From BS150m-G50 sp964517435 (GTDB taxonomy: Bacteria; CAIWAD01; BS150m-G50), in assembly GCA_964517435.1 (NCBI GenBank), contig CAZFEC010000027.1:1-41476 (forward strand): 41,476 nucleotides of DNA, in the 5' to 3' direction. The number at the start of each line of letters is the position of its first letter. The stretch's first letter is position 1. The notes under the pieces are model-generated. The model searched no databases, was not told the DNA's origin, and saw nothing but the letters and a program-made list of their open reading frames with translations. A program made the translations under genes and the position numbers. Shown piece by piece: positions 34,146-41,476 of this stretch.

Positions 34146-35996
34146 ATGGGTTCTGAACGCACACCATCCTCTGAGCCGGACCAGCGCCGGTCGTTTCAGC
34201 GCCGACCCACCCGCACGGTGCTGATCGGCGAGGTCACCGTCGGGAGTGATCACCCGCTCCGGGTGCAGTCGATGACCAACACCCCCACCCGCGACGTAGA
34301 AGCGACCACCGCGCAGATCGCCCGCTTGGCCGCGGCCGGCTGCGAAATCGCCCGGATCGCGGTCGCCACGCGGCGCGACCTGGAGGCGCTGCCCCAGCTG
34401 CGCGAACAATTGCGGGAGCTTGACGTCACCCTGCCTCTCGTCGCCGACATTCACTTCTCCCCACAACTGGCCGTGGCGGCAGCGCCCTGGGTGGAAAAGA
34501 TCCGTATCAATCCCGGCAACTACGGCGAACAGCGGCGCTGGCAGCGGGAGCTCACCGACGCGGAATACCGGGCGGAACTGGTGGCCGTGAGCGAGCGATT
34601 GCAGCCCCTGGTGGAAGCGCTGCAGCGTTCCGGGCGCAGTCTCCGCATCGGCAGTAATCACGGATCGCTCTCCTCGCGCGTCCTCCAGCGCTGGGGCGAC
34701 ACGCCGCAGGGCATGGTAGCCGGCGCGCTGGAATATGTCGAGGCCTGCGAACAGCTCGGTTTCCGGGATATCATCATCTCGATGAAGGCATCTTCCTCGC
34801 GGGTGATGATCGCCGCCTACCGGCTGCTCTGCCAACAGCTGACAGAAACCGGTCGGGACTATCCGCTGCACCTCGGCGTAACCGAGGCGGGGCAGGGGCG
34901 CGACGGCGTGATACGTTCCGCGGTCGGTATCGGCTCGCTGTTGCTGGACGGCATCGGCGATACCATCCGCGTTTCACTGACCGATGCGCCGGAAGTGGAG
35001 ATCGCTCCCGCACGCGCGATGATCGAGACCCTGCAAACCGGCAGCGGTGGCGCCGGAGAGCAGCCCGTGGTCGCGACACCCGAATACAGCCTTTCCGGAC
35101 GTCGTGACAGCTCCGTGATACAAATCGGCGACATCAAAATTGGCGGTGACTGGCCACCGGTGGTCTCGGCACCGGCTCTGGAAGCGGAGGTGCCGTTGCC
35201 GGAATTCACGACCGCCGCGGATAAGCTGCCGACGTTGACCGGCTACCCGGATCAGACCGGCGACCGGGTGCTCTGGCCGGCGGCGGAACTGGCGGCCTGG
35301 CGATCTGAGCGGCAACCCCGGCTGCTGGAGGTGGTTTTCAGCGCCGGCCTGCCGGAAACGGAGTTGGCGGAGTTCCGCCGTTTGCGCCTGCCGCCGGACC
35401 GCACCCTGATCGCTGTGGAGACCGAGGCCGTACTGGCGGACAACCGCCGCCTGGCGGAAGCGCTGCCGGGTTACCCGCTGGATATTTATTTCGGATCCAC
35501 CTGTACCCTGAGCGAGATCGCCATCGCCATGCACGGCGGCGCGCTGCTCACTGAAGGGGTGGGGGATAGTCTTACCATCCTGGCGCCGGTGCCGGCACCC
35601 GCCGCGCTGGCTTTCAACATCCTGCAGGGGAGCGGCAGGCGGGTGACACGGGCCGAGTACATTTCCTGTCCCGGCTGCGGACGCACCCAGTTCGACCTGC
35701 TGGAGGCAACACGGCAGGTCAAGGCATCGACCGCCCATCTCACCGGCGTGAAAATCGCCGTTATGGGGTGCGTCGTCAACGGTCCGGGCGAAATGGCAGA
35801 CGCCGATTTCGGTTATGTCGGGTCCGGGGCGGACCAGGTCGACCTCTACCGGAGTGGTACCCCGATCAAGCAGGGCGTGCCGGCGGCGGAGGGACCACGC
35901 GAGTTGATCAGGCTGATCCAGGCCAGCGGACGCTGGCGGGAACCGGCGGCGGGAACAAACGGCGGCCAGACCGCGTCTAATCACCAAAAGCAGTAA
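34146..35996 (+). CDS. ispG: 4-hydroxy-3-methylbut-2-enyl diphosphate synthase, long insert-containing form
   Basis: 616 residues against about 370 in E. coli. IspG reduces MEcPP to HMBPP using a [4Fe-4S] cluster. The N-terminal TIM barrel ('RVQSMTNTPTRDVEATTAQI', 'VADIHFSP', 'EKIRINPGNYG') and the C-terminal cluster domain (C508 and C511 in 'SCPGCGRTQFD', C542 and E549 in 'GCVVNGPGE') flank an extra domain of about 250 residues. This three-domain layout is known from plants, Chlamydia and Bacteroidetes. GGAG lies 6 nt before the ATG. With ispD and ispF in the same window it supports a MEP pathway. Two GTGATAC motifs (34908, 35115) use ATA codons. Confidence 0.93.
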   Translation: MGSERTPSSEPDQRRSFQRRPTRTVLIGEVTVGSDHPLRVQSMTNTPTRDVEATTAQIARLAAAGCEIARIAVATRRDLEALPQLREQLRELDVTLPLVADIHFSPQLAVAAAPWVEKIRINPGNYGEQRRWQRELTDAEYRAELVAVSERLQPLVEALQRSGRSLRIGSNHGSLSSRVLQRWGDTPQGMVAGALEYVEACEQLGFRDIIISMKASSSRVMIAAYRLLCQQLTETGRDYPLHLGVTEAGQGRDGVIRSAVGIGSLLLDGIGDTIRVSLTDAPEVEIAPARAMIETLQTGSGGAGEQPVVATPEYSLSGRRDSSVIQIGDIKIGGDWPPVVSAPALEAEVPLPEFTTAADKLPTLTGYPDQTGDRVLWPAAELAAWRSERQPRLLEVVFSAGLPETELAEFRRLRLPPDRTLIAVETEAVLADNRRLAEALPGYPLDIYFGSTCTLSEIAIAMHGGALLTEGVGDSLTILAPVPAPAALAFNILQGSGRRVTRAEYISCPGCGRTQFDLLEATRQVKASTAHLTGVKIAVMGCVVNGPGEMADADFGYVGSGADQVDLYRSGTPIKQGVPAAEGPRELIRLIQASGRWREPAAGTNGGQTASNHQKQ

Positions 35997-36037
35997 CGGT
36001 GCGGCCGTGGTCGCAGCACTTCAGTGGAGAGGGTTCC

Positions 36038-36262
36038 ATGTTAGCCAAAGTAAAGTGGTTCGATGAAAAGCACGGCTACGGCTTTCTGGAAATCCCCGAC
36101 CATCCAGACATCTTCGTCCATTACACTTCCATCAAGGGCAAAGGCTATAGGGTGCTCAAAGCCGGCGATGAGGTTTCCTTCCGGTTGGAGGATTCTCAGA
36201 AAGGGCCACAGGCCTTTGACGTACTCGTTATCAAATCAGCCTCTGAGGGAGAAAACGCTTGA
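36038..36262 (+). CDS. Cold-shock domain protein
   Basis: 74 residues, a single OB-fold cold-shock domain that binds single-stranded RNA or DNA. The nucleic-acid-binding motifs are 'KHGYGFLEI' (RNP1, about 10-18; usually KGFGFI) and 'DIFVHYTSI' (RNP2). The ATG at 36038 has GGAGAGGG upstream and starts at the family's usual 'MLAKVKWF'-type residues. The atypical RNP1 (H-G-Y) sets it apart from CspA. Its stop codon overlaps the -35 box of the tRNA promoter. Confidence 0.9.
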   Translation: MLAKVKWFDEKHGYGFLEIPDHPDIFVHYTSIKGKGYRVLKAGDEVSFRLEDSQKGPQAFDVLVIKSASEGENA

Positions 36263-36288
36263 CTTTGCAATCCTCGCCCCGCTATTTA
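36259..36288 (+). promoter_or_regulatory. Sigma70-type promoter for the tRNA genes
   Basis: TTGACT (36259-36264) and TATTTA (36283-36288) with an 18-bp spacer predict a start near 36295, 30 nt before the first tRNA. The -35 overlaps the stop codon of the cold-shock gene. Confidence 0.55.
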
Positions 36289-36324
36289 ACAGGTCTGTGG
36301 AGGGTAGCTACCCCTCACGCGCAC

Positions 36325-36396
36325 TGCGGGGTGGAGCAATGGTAGCTCGTTGGGCTCATAACCCAAAGGCTGCAGGTTCGATTCCTGCCCCCGCTA
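36325..36396 (+). tRNA. Initiator tRNA-fMet (CAT)
   Basis: A full cloverleaf of 72 nt without an encoded CCA. The anticodon CAT is at 36357-36359 in the loop CTCATAA. Initiator features are a mismatched first pair (T1 against T72) and three consecutive G-C pairs (GGG/CCC) at the base of the anticodon stem (TTGGG/CCCAA). D-arm GAGC/GCTC and T-arm GCAGG/CCTGC with TTCGATT are intact. Confidence 0.95.
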
Positions 36397-36404
36397 TTCT
36401 CATC

Positions 36405-36457
36405 TGGAATGCCGGCCTGGGTATGTTGCTGATGGCAACGATACTGACAGCATTCCA
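36405..36457. repeat. Strong hairpin between the two tRNA genes
   Basis: Outer arms TGGAATGC (36405-36412) and GCATTCCA (36450-36457) are perfect complements. An inner stem GTATGTTGC (36421-36429) pairs with GCAAC-G-ATAC (36435-36444) with one bulged G and the loop TGATG. It could act in processing of a tRNA precursor, in attenuation, or be a small RNA element. Confidence 0.65.
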
Positions 36458-36512
36458 AAACCATTTGACCTATCATTTTCGATATCGGTTTTCCAGTGAA
36501 TTCAAATGGCAT

Positions 36513-36586
36513 GGCGGTATAGCTCAGTTGGTTAGAGCAGCGGAATCATAATCCGCGTGTCCGGGGTTCGAATCCCTGTACCGCTA
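36513..36586 (+). tRNA. tRNA with CAT anticodon: elongator Met or Ile2 (lysidine-modified)
   Basis: A full cloverleaf of 74 nt, no encoded CCA. Acceptor GGCGGTA/TACCGCT (G-T first pair), D-stem GCTC/GAGC, anticodon stem GCGGA/TCCGC with loop ATCATAA (CAT), T-arm CGGGG/CCCTG with TTCGAAT. It lacks initiator marks. A CAT anticodon also occurs in Ile2, whose C34 is changed to lysidine by TilS, and tilS lies about 0.8 kb downstream. The sequence alone does not decide which. Confidence 0.92.
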
Positions 36587-36838
36587 TCGGATGCTACCAG
36601 ACAGGAAACCTGGCCGGTGTCCATCCGCCCTGACCTCCGGCTATCAGCGAGTTCCAATCAGTTACATTATTGTCGGGGCCGGGTCTTTCCCCTTTACTTG
36701 GCTGTCTCTTCACCGATGATACTTAATGCAATCCGGGCTGCAATCCGGAAACCTCCTGCAACAATCACCGTGATGAAAGACGCAGGGAATGAGCATAGCA
36801 TCAGACATATACACCTTTAGATAAACGGATATTCCCCG

Positions 36839-37402
36839 ATGCAACGTAAGAACTATGTCAACATCCTCGAACTGAAGAAGCGGGTAGACAGGATCATCGA
36901 TATTCTCCAGGAAAAAGGAGTTCTGAACGCCGCAGAGGCGATCGCTCTGTATGAACCGCAGAACAACAAGCCTGGCAAGCCGGGCAAGCCGGCAACCGCC
37001 AAGAACAAATCCGTGCAGGCGAGTTCCCACCCTCAACGCAGCGCGGAAAAGGAAAATCTGCACCAGGGAAGCAGCAGCGATACCGCCCATGGGCACCTGG
37101 CCGGAACCGTCTACGACCGCCAGAGCGGCAAACCGCTTACAGGTGTTCACGTGATTCTGAAACGGGGACAGGACAACGCCGAGCTGCACCGCTACCGCAC
37201 GACCAAGAGCGACATGGAAGGCCGTTTCTTCTTCCTGAACCTCCCGTTGGAGCGCCAGCATACCGGCAATGGCAACGGCGTTTTCCGCTACTCACTGGAG
37301 ATGATCTACCGGCAGGATAATTTCACCGGTAGCGGCTTTATCCAGCTCACCTCAGACCAAACCACCATACAGGATCTTTTCCTCGAACCGAAGACGGAAT
37401 AA
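36839..37402 (+). CDS. Hypothetical protein: helical N-terminus plus CarboxypepD_reg-like domain
   Basis: 187 residues. The first ~40 are predicted helix ('LELKKRVDRIIDILQEKGVLNAAEAIALYE'-type heptads), then a low-complexity linker with 'NKPGKPGKPATAKNK' and many Ser/Gln. From about 83 a small beta-sandwich of the carboxypeptidase-regulatory type is seen ('GHLAGTVYDRQSGKPLTGVHVIL', 'TTKSDMEGRFFFLNLPL'). No signal peptide or membrane helix is visible, although this fold is usually extracytoplasmic. It lies 2 nt before the tilS start, so it is probably co-transcribed. Function unknown. The stretch 36587-36838 upstream shows no gene. Confidence 0.7.
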   Translation: MQRKNYVNILELKKRVDRIIDILQEKGVLNAAEAIALYEPQNNKPGKPGKPATAKNKSVQASSHPQRSAEKENLHQGSSSDTAHGHLAGTVYDRQSGKPLTGVHVILKRGQDNAELHRYRTTKSDMEGRFFFLNLPLERQHTGNGNGVFRYSLEMIYRQDNFTGSGFIQLTSDQTTIQDLFLEPKTE

Positions 37403-37404
37403 CC

Positions 37405-38742
37405 TTGCTGTCTCGCTTTCGCGATTTCCTCAGGGCCCGGACGGGGCGTCCCCTGGAGCAGAGCAGATTCCTGCTGGGAGTGTCCGGCGGAATCGATTCC
37501 ATGGTGATGCTCGACTTCGCCCGGCGCCTGCGGCTGGCCGGCGGCGTCGCCACCGTCAACTACGGTTTGCGGCAGGCGGCGGCAGGGGATGCGGAACTGG
37601 TGCAGCTTACCTGCCGGCGTTTTAATTACCCCTTTCATCTGTTGACCCCCTCACCCCGGAGTTACAGTGGCAACCTGCAGGATCAGGCGCGCCGGTTGCG
37701 GCTGGAGTTCTTTCATTCCCTGTGTGAAACGGAGGAGTACGATTGGATTTTACTGGCCAATCACGCCGACGACCTGGCGGAAACCCTCCTGGTGCGGCAA
37801 CTGCAGGGCCGCCACCCGCTTTCCTGGGGCGGTTTCACACCTCAGCAGGGAATCGTGCTGCGTCCTTTCATCGATGTCGACCGGGCGCAGATCGAAAAGT
37901 GGGCGGCTAAGTACGGCGTCACCTGGTGTGAGGATGAAAGCAACCGCGGTGATGACTACCTGCGCAACCGGGTGCGACATCATCTGCTGCCGCTGATGGC
38001 GCAGCTGGTGCCGGACCGGGAGGGCACACAACTACAACGAAGCGCCCGCCAACTGCAGCGCACCGGGTCGATTCTCGAGGAACTGCTGGACCGGGAAAGT
38101 GTCCGCTGCCTTCTGCAGAAAGGGGCCGACCGCTTTGTCCTTGATAAAGTACAGCTGCGGGACTATACTTCTGCACTGCGGTGGCAGCTGCTGTTCCGGT
38201 GGCTGCAACAGCTGAACGACTGGATCGATCCTCCCAGCGAAGCGCTGATGGAGCAGGTGCTGACGAACCTGCGACGCTTACGCGGCAGCATGCGCATCGG
38301 AAAGCGATTGCTGATGCGGCACGATGCCGATCGCCTGCTGCTGGTACGGATCGATCGTGAATTGCCGGAGATCCCGTTGCGGCGAAATGGACGTCGTCAG
38401 ACACTGCCCGGCACCGGTCGGGTCAGTTGCCGGCTGGTGGCTCCCGGCCAGGTGAGCTTCGATCGCGATCCGCACCTGGAGTTTCTCAGCCTGCCGGACG
38501 GGGCGACCTGCCGCTACCGGCCCTGGCGCCCGGGCGACACCTATATTCCGCTGGGTCGACGCCGCCCCCGCCGGGTGGCGGATCTCCTCAGCAGCCGCGG
38601 TGTGTTGGACCGGACCGCGGCCTATGTGCTCGAATGTAACGGTCTCATCGCCTGGGTGGTGGGGCAGGCGCCGGCGGCGAGTTTCCGCGTCAGCGGCCGC
38701 AAGGACAACATCTACAAATTTCGGATGGTGATGGATGAGTAA
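37405..38742 (+). CDS. tilS: tRNA(Ile)-lysidine synthetase
   Basis: 445 residues from a TTG. TilS adds lysine to C34 of tRNA-Ile2(CAT), which switches its identity from Met to Ile. The PP-loop reads SGGIDS (27-32); 'LANHADDLAETLLVRQLQG' and 'WCEDESNRGDDYLRNRVRHHLLP' are family motifs, and a C-terminal domain follows ('RYRPWRPGDTYIPLGRR'). The Shine-Dalgarno is weak, so coupling to the gene 2 nt upstream is likely. The tilS-hpt-ftsH order is widely conserved. Confidence 0.95.
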   Translation: MLSRFRDFLRARTGRPLEQSRFLLGVSGGIDSMVMLDFARRLRLAGGVATVNYGLRQAAAGDAELVQLTCRRFNYPFHLLTPSPRSYSGNLQDQARRLRLEFFHSLCETEEYDWILLANHADDLAETLLVRQLQGRHPLSWGGFTPQQGIVLRPFIDVDRAQIEKWAAKYGVTWCEDESNRGDDYLRNRVRHHLLPLMAQLVPDREGTQLQRSARQLQRTGSILEELLDRESVRCLLQKGADRFVLDKVQLRDYTSALRWQLLFRWLQQLNDWIDPPSEALMEQVLTNLRRLRGSMRIGKRLLMRHDADRLLLVRIDRELPEIPLRRNGRRQTLPGTGRVSCRLVAPGQVSFDRDPHLEFLSLPDGATCRYRPWRPGDTYIPLGRRRPRRVADLLSSRGVLDRTAAYVLECNGLIAWVVGQAPAASFRVSGRKDNIYKFRMVMDE

Positions 38743-39292
38743 CAGTGAGCGGATCCTGGAAGTCGACGGCATGCGCTTTTCGATACTGTTGACGGAAGAG
38801 CAGCTGCAGGAGCGTATCGCCGCCCTCGCCGCGGATGTATCACGCGACTACGAAGGTATGAACCCGATCCTGGTCGGCGTACTGAACGGCGCTTTCATGT
38901 TCCTGGGCGATCTGATGAAGTACATCACCATCGAATGCGAGGTCGATTTCATCAAGATCTCCTCCTACGGAGATGAACTGAGCAGCAGCGGCGAGGTCAA
39001 AATGCGCAAGGACTACGACGCGCTGGTGCACGAACGCCATGTCATCATCGTCGAGGATATCGTCGATTCCGGCACTTCGGTCAACTTCCTCCGGGAGAAG
39101 TTCGATCTGCAGAACACCGCCTCCACCAGGTTCCTGACGCTGCTCTATAAGGAGGAGACCGCCCAGATCGACTTCGAACTCGACTATGTCGGCTTTCGCA
39201 TTCCCCCGGAATTCGTCATCGGCTACGGCCTCGACTACAAACAGAACTATCGCAACCTCCCGGCCATCTACAGTATGATCGGAGAGGTTTGA
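38735..39292 (+). CDS. hpt: Hypoxanthine phosphoribosyltransferase
   Basis: 185 residues. It salvages hypoxanthine (and guanine) to the nucleotide with PRPP. The PRPP-binding motif is 'VIIVEDIVDSGTS', with 'VGVLNGAFMFLGDLMKYI' and 'DFIKISSYGDE' upstream and 'EFVIGYGLDY' near the end. It overlaps tilS by 8 nt and is followed by ftsH, the conserved arrangement. A GTGATAC motif in reverse orientation lies at 38838-38844. Confidence 0.95.
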   Translation: MSNSERILEVDGMRFSILLTEEQLQERIAALAADVSRDYEGMNPILVGVLNGAFMFLGDLMKYITIECEVDFIKISSYGDELSSSGEVKMRKDYDALVHERHVIIVEDIVDSGTSVNFLREKFDLQNTASTRFLTLLYKEETAQIDFELDYVGFRIPPEFVIGYGLDYKQNYRNLPAIYSMIGEV

Positions 39293-39303
39293 AAGGATAA
39301 CGG

Positions 39304-41340
39304 ATGAGCGAACAGATTCCGGAATCGAAAAAGCCCAAGAAGGACGATCGCTTCGAATGGCGCAAGGGAACGCGCACCCTCATGTTCTGGGTGTTGCTGA
39401 TCCTGCTGTTCTTCCTGATCGCCAACGCTTTTGACAAGAAGACGCCGGAACTGGAACTGACACCGGACGAATTTCTGCAGCTGGTGCAGGAGGATCCCTC
39501 CAGCATCGAACAGCTGCGGGTGATGGTTGACGGTAACGAAGTGCACGGTACCCTGCAGCAGGAGATGACCCTGGAATCGACCGAAAGCAATCTGCCGTTT
39601 ACCGCTTTCCGGGTGATCCTGCCCAATTCCGTAATCGACAAACAGTACGAGCAATGGGACCTGCAGGGGATTCCCTACCGCTTCGAAAAGGAAACCACCA
39701 ACTGGATGGCCTGGGTCTTGACCTCCATTCTGCCCTGGGTGATCCTGCTCGGCATCTGGATCTTCATCATGCGGCGTATGCAGGGAGGCGGCGGTGCCAA
39801 GGGAGTTTTCTCCTTCGGCAAATCCCGCGCTCGTCTGCAGACCGATACGCAGGACCAGGTCACGTTCAAGGATGTCGCCGGGGCTGATGAAGCCAAGGAA
39901 GAGCTGGAAGAGATCATCGAGTTCCTCAAGAACCCGCAGCGCTTCACGCGGCTGGGAGGACGGATTCCGAAAGGCGGGCTGCTGCTGGGGCCTCCGGGCA
40001 CCGGCAAGACGCTGCTGGCCCGTGCGGTGGCGGGTGAAGCGGGAGTACCTTTCTTCAGCATGTCTGGTGCCGATTTCGTCGAGATGTTCGTCGGTGTCGG
40101 CGCGTCCCGTGTCCGCGACCTCTTCGAGCAGGGCAAGAAAAACGCGCCCTGTATCATCTTCATCGATGAGATCGATGCGGTCGGCCGCCAGCGCGGAGCC
40201 GGCCTCGGCGGTGGTCACGACGAGCGGGAACAGACGCTGAACCAGTTGCTGGTGGAGATGGACGGTTTCGAGTCGAAGGACGGCGTCATCCTGATCGCGG
40301 CCACGAACCGTCCCGATGTCCTCGATCCGGCGCTCCTGCGGCCGGGCCGTTTCGACCGCCAGATCGTGGTGGACCGTCCCGATGTCCGGGGGAGGGAGGG
40401 CATCCTCAAGGTACACACCCGCAAGATTCCGCTGGCGGAGGATGTCGATCTGGAGGTGCTGGCGAAGGGTACTCCTGGATTGGCGGGCGCCGATCTGGCC
40501 AACATCGTGAATGAAGCGGCGCTCTTTGCCGCCCGGCGCGGATCGGATAATGTGGCACGCATCGACTTCGAGAATGCCAAGGACAAAGTGATGATGGGGG
40601 CGGAACGCCGCAGTGTGGTCATCAGCGACGAAGAGAAGAAGATGACCGCTTACCACGAATCGGGCCATGTCCTGGTTTCCAAGCACACCCCCAACGCCGA
40701 TCCGGTGCACAAGGTCACCATCATTCCACGTGGGCGGGCGCTGGGCTTAACCCATTACCTGCCTATCGATGAAAAGCATACCTATTCCCGCGGCTATCTC
40801 AACTCAATGCTGGCCCACCTGATGGGGGGTCGGGTGGCCGAAGAGATCGTCTTCGGTGAGATCACCACCGGTGCCGGCAACGACATCGAACGGGCGACCG
40901 ATATCGCGCGCCGCATGGTGTGCGATTGGGGCATGAGCGAAAAGATCGGTTTGCGCAACCTGGGGCGTCGAGAGGAGGAGATCTTCCTGGGGCGCGAGAT
41001 CGCTCAGCATCGCGATTTCTCCGAAGAGACCGCCCGGCTGATCGATTCGGAAGTGAACCGGTTGCTGGAAGAGGCGCACGACCTGGCCCGCAGCATCATC
41101 GAGGAACATGAAGCGATGCTGCATCGCCTGGCCGAGGAACTGCTGAAGCGGGAAATACTGGAGAGCGCTCAAATCGATGCGATCCTGAACGGTGAGGATA
41201 TCACCGAAGATGATGATCCCGCCGCGGAAGTGAAACCATCTCCGCCAGCGGAGGGATCGTCGTCGGACGGGGAGGAACCCTCTCCGCCAGTGGAGGAATC
41301 GTCGCCGGACGTGGAGGAACCCTCTCCGGAAGCGGAATAA
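39304..41340 (+). CDS. ftsH: ATP-dependent zinc metalloprotease FtsH
   Basis: 678 residues. FtsH is a membrane-bound hexameric AAA+ protease that degrades misfolded membrane proteins and regulators such as LpxC. Two membrane helices (about 23-42 and 133-158) enclose a periplasmic domain. Walker A GPPGTGKT starts at 229, Walker B is 'IIFIDEID', and the second region of homology follows ('ATNRPDVLDPALLRPGRFDRQ'). The zinc site is HESGH (451-455) with a third ligand in 'GAGNDIERATD'. The last ~45 residues are an acidic Pro/Ser/Glu tail made of 14-residue repeats, which the protease family does not need. The role of the tail is unknown. Confidence 0.96.
   Translation: MSEQIPESKKPKKDDRFEWRKGTRTLMFWVLLILLFFLIANAFDKKTPELELTPDEFLQLVQEDPSSIEQLRVMVDGNEVHGTLQQEMTLESTESNLPFTAFRVILPNSVIDKQYEQWDLQGIPYRFEKETTNWMAWVLTSILPWVILLGIWIFIMRRMQGGGGAKGVFSFGKSRARLQTDTQDQVTFKDVAGADEAKEELEEIIEFLKNPQRFTRLGGRIPKGGLLLGPPGTGKTLLARAVAGEAGVPFFSMSGADFVEMFVGVGASRVRDLFEQGKKNAPCIIFIDEIDAVGRQRGAGLGGGHDEREQTLNQLLVEMDGFESKDGVILIAATNRPDVLDPALLRPGRFDRQIVVDRPDVRGREGILKVHTRKIPLAEDVDLEVLAKGTPGLAGADLANIVNEAALFAARRGSDNVARIDFENAKDKVMMGAERRSVVISDEEKKMTAYHESGHVLVSKHTPNADPVHKVTIIPRGRALGLTHYLPIDEKHTYSRGYLNSMLAHLMGGRVAEEIVFGEITTGAGNDIERATDIARRMVCDWGMSEKIGLRNLGRREEEIFLGREIAQHRDFSEETARLIDSEVNRLLEEAHDLARSIIEEHEAMLHRLAEELLKREILESAQIDAILNGEDITEDDDPAAEVKPSPPAEGSSSDGEEPSPPVEESSPDVEEPSPEAE
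41239..41340 (+). repeat. 42-bp tandem repeat in the 3' end of ftsH
   Basis: Two 42-bp units (41239-41280 and 41281-41322) and a partial third (41323-41340) encode SPPAEGSSSDGEEP, SPPVEESSPDVEEP and SPEAE. The frame is kept and the codon differences are few, suggesting recent in-frame expansion. Confidence 0.85.
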
Positions 41341-41346
41341 GATGAC

Positions 41347-41372
41347 GCGGCGAAACAATCGCCGCTCCTTTC
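41347..41372 (+). terminator. Terminator-like hairpin after ftsH
   Basis: A perfect 7-bp stem (GCGGCGA at 41347-41353, TCGCCGC at 41359-41365) with an AACAA loop is followed by TCCTTTC. The stem is GC-rich but the T-tract is short, so efficiency is uncertain. It begins 7 nt after the ftsH stop. Confidence 0.55.
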
Positions 41373-41387
41373 AACACCAGCTTGCTT

Positions 41388-41476
41388 ATGAGTACACCAG
41401 AGATCCCCAACGAAGAGGAATTGCGACAACGGATTCGCATGACTGATGATATGAAGATACCGACATCTCAATGCGC
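41388..41476 (+). CDS. Start of the next gene, cut by the window end
   Basis: An open frame from an ATG at 41388 runs 29 codons to the end, starting 'MSTPEIPNEEELRQR'. In-frame ATGs at 41439 and 41451 are also possible starts. There is no clear Shine-Dalgarno. The piece is too short to identify. folP often follows ftsH, but nothing in these residues proves it. Confidence 0.4.
   Translation, partial: MSTPEIPNEEELRQRIRMTDDMKIPTSQC

Noticed and set aside
36271..36286. Sequence ATCCT..GCCCCGCTATT resembling the 3' end of the nearby tRNA-fMet, as a possible att site or tRNA remnant
   Set aside because: The match is short, and the stretch is better explained as the spacer and -10 of the tRNA promoter. 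There is no integrase.
39268..40710. Long - strand open frame across ftsH
   Set aside because: It is antisense to all ftsH motifs; the His/Gln/Leu-rich translation matches the reverse of common codons.
1..41476. CRISPR arrays, transposases, integrases, phage genes
   Set aside because: None was seen. The repeats found are short palindromes, a 21-bp array and an in-gene 42-bp repeat.

Overview
The window is a GC-rich chromosomal segment of a Gram-negative bacterium, probably from the FCB superphylum (Marinimicrobia/KSB1/Calditrichota/Zixibacteria-like). The evidence is a C-terminal type IX-secretion-type sorting tail with the 'NYPNPFNP' motif on the first gene, a complete Kdo/LPS-export gene set, a large outer-membrane barrel with an Omp85 partner, and the long insert-containing form of IspG. 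Almost all genes lie on the + strand in tightly packed, often overlapping operons. The one exception is a LegB-like dehydratase. I cannot name the species.

Layout. 1-772: 3' end of a beta-helix surface protein with a sorting tail, apparently broken by a stop near the window edge. 975-1979 (-): NAD-dependent 4,6-dehydratase. 2098-7303: yebC-ruvC-ruvA-ruvB-queA-ispD-ispF behind a good promoter (recombination, tRNA queuosine, isoprenoids). 7304-8059: non-coding, with a 21-bp periodic array and two inverted dRS3-like palindromes. 8060-12886: NtrB-like kinase, NtrC-like sigma54 activator and CHASE2 adenylate cyclase. 12917-21515: kdsB-pyrG-kdsA-kdsC-kdsD-lptC-lptA-lptB-rpoN, which covers Kdo synthesis and activation, the CTP supply, LPS export and sigma54, closed by a strong terminator. 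21673-22593: argF, with its own terminator.

22803-30154: an envelope operon made of an exported beta-propeller-like protein, a 1108-residue barrel, an Omp85/TamA-like protein, a UbiA-family prenyltransferase and Maf. 30348-32752: a RodZ-like protein, then two adjacent receiver/DHp-like proteins without any ATPase domain, the second lacking phosphorylation residues. 32923-35996: a trans-sulfuration-type PLP enzyme and long-form IspG. 36038-36586: a cold-shock protein, initiator tRNA-Met and a second CAT tRNA, with a strong hairpin between the tRNAs. 36839-41340: a hypothetical protein, then tilS-hpt-ftsH, a terminator-like hairpin and the start of another gene.

The main candidates for something undescribed are: (i) a 7-mer, GTGATAC, found about 18 times in unrelated genes, often forcing rare codons, which looks like a DNA-level signal; (ii) the kinase-less receiver/DHp protein pair; (iii) the barrel/Omp85/beta-propeller/UbiA operon; (iv) the dRS3-like inverted pair with its helically phased 21-bp array. 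All calls come from reading the sequence; no database search was run, and counts were made by eye.
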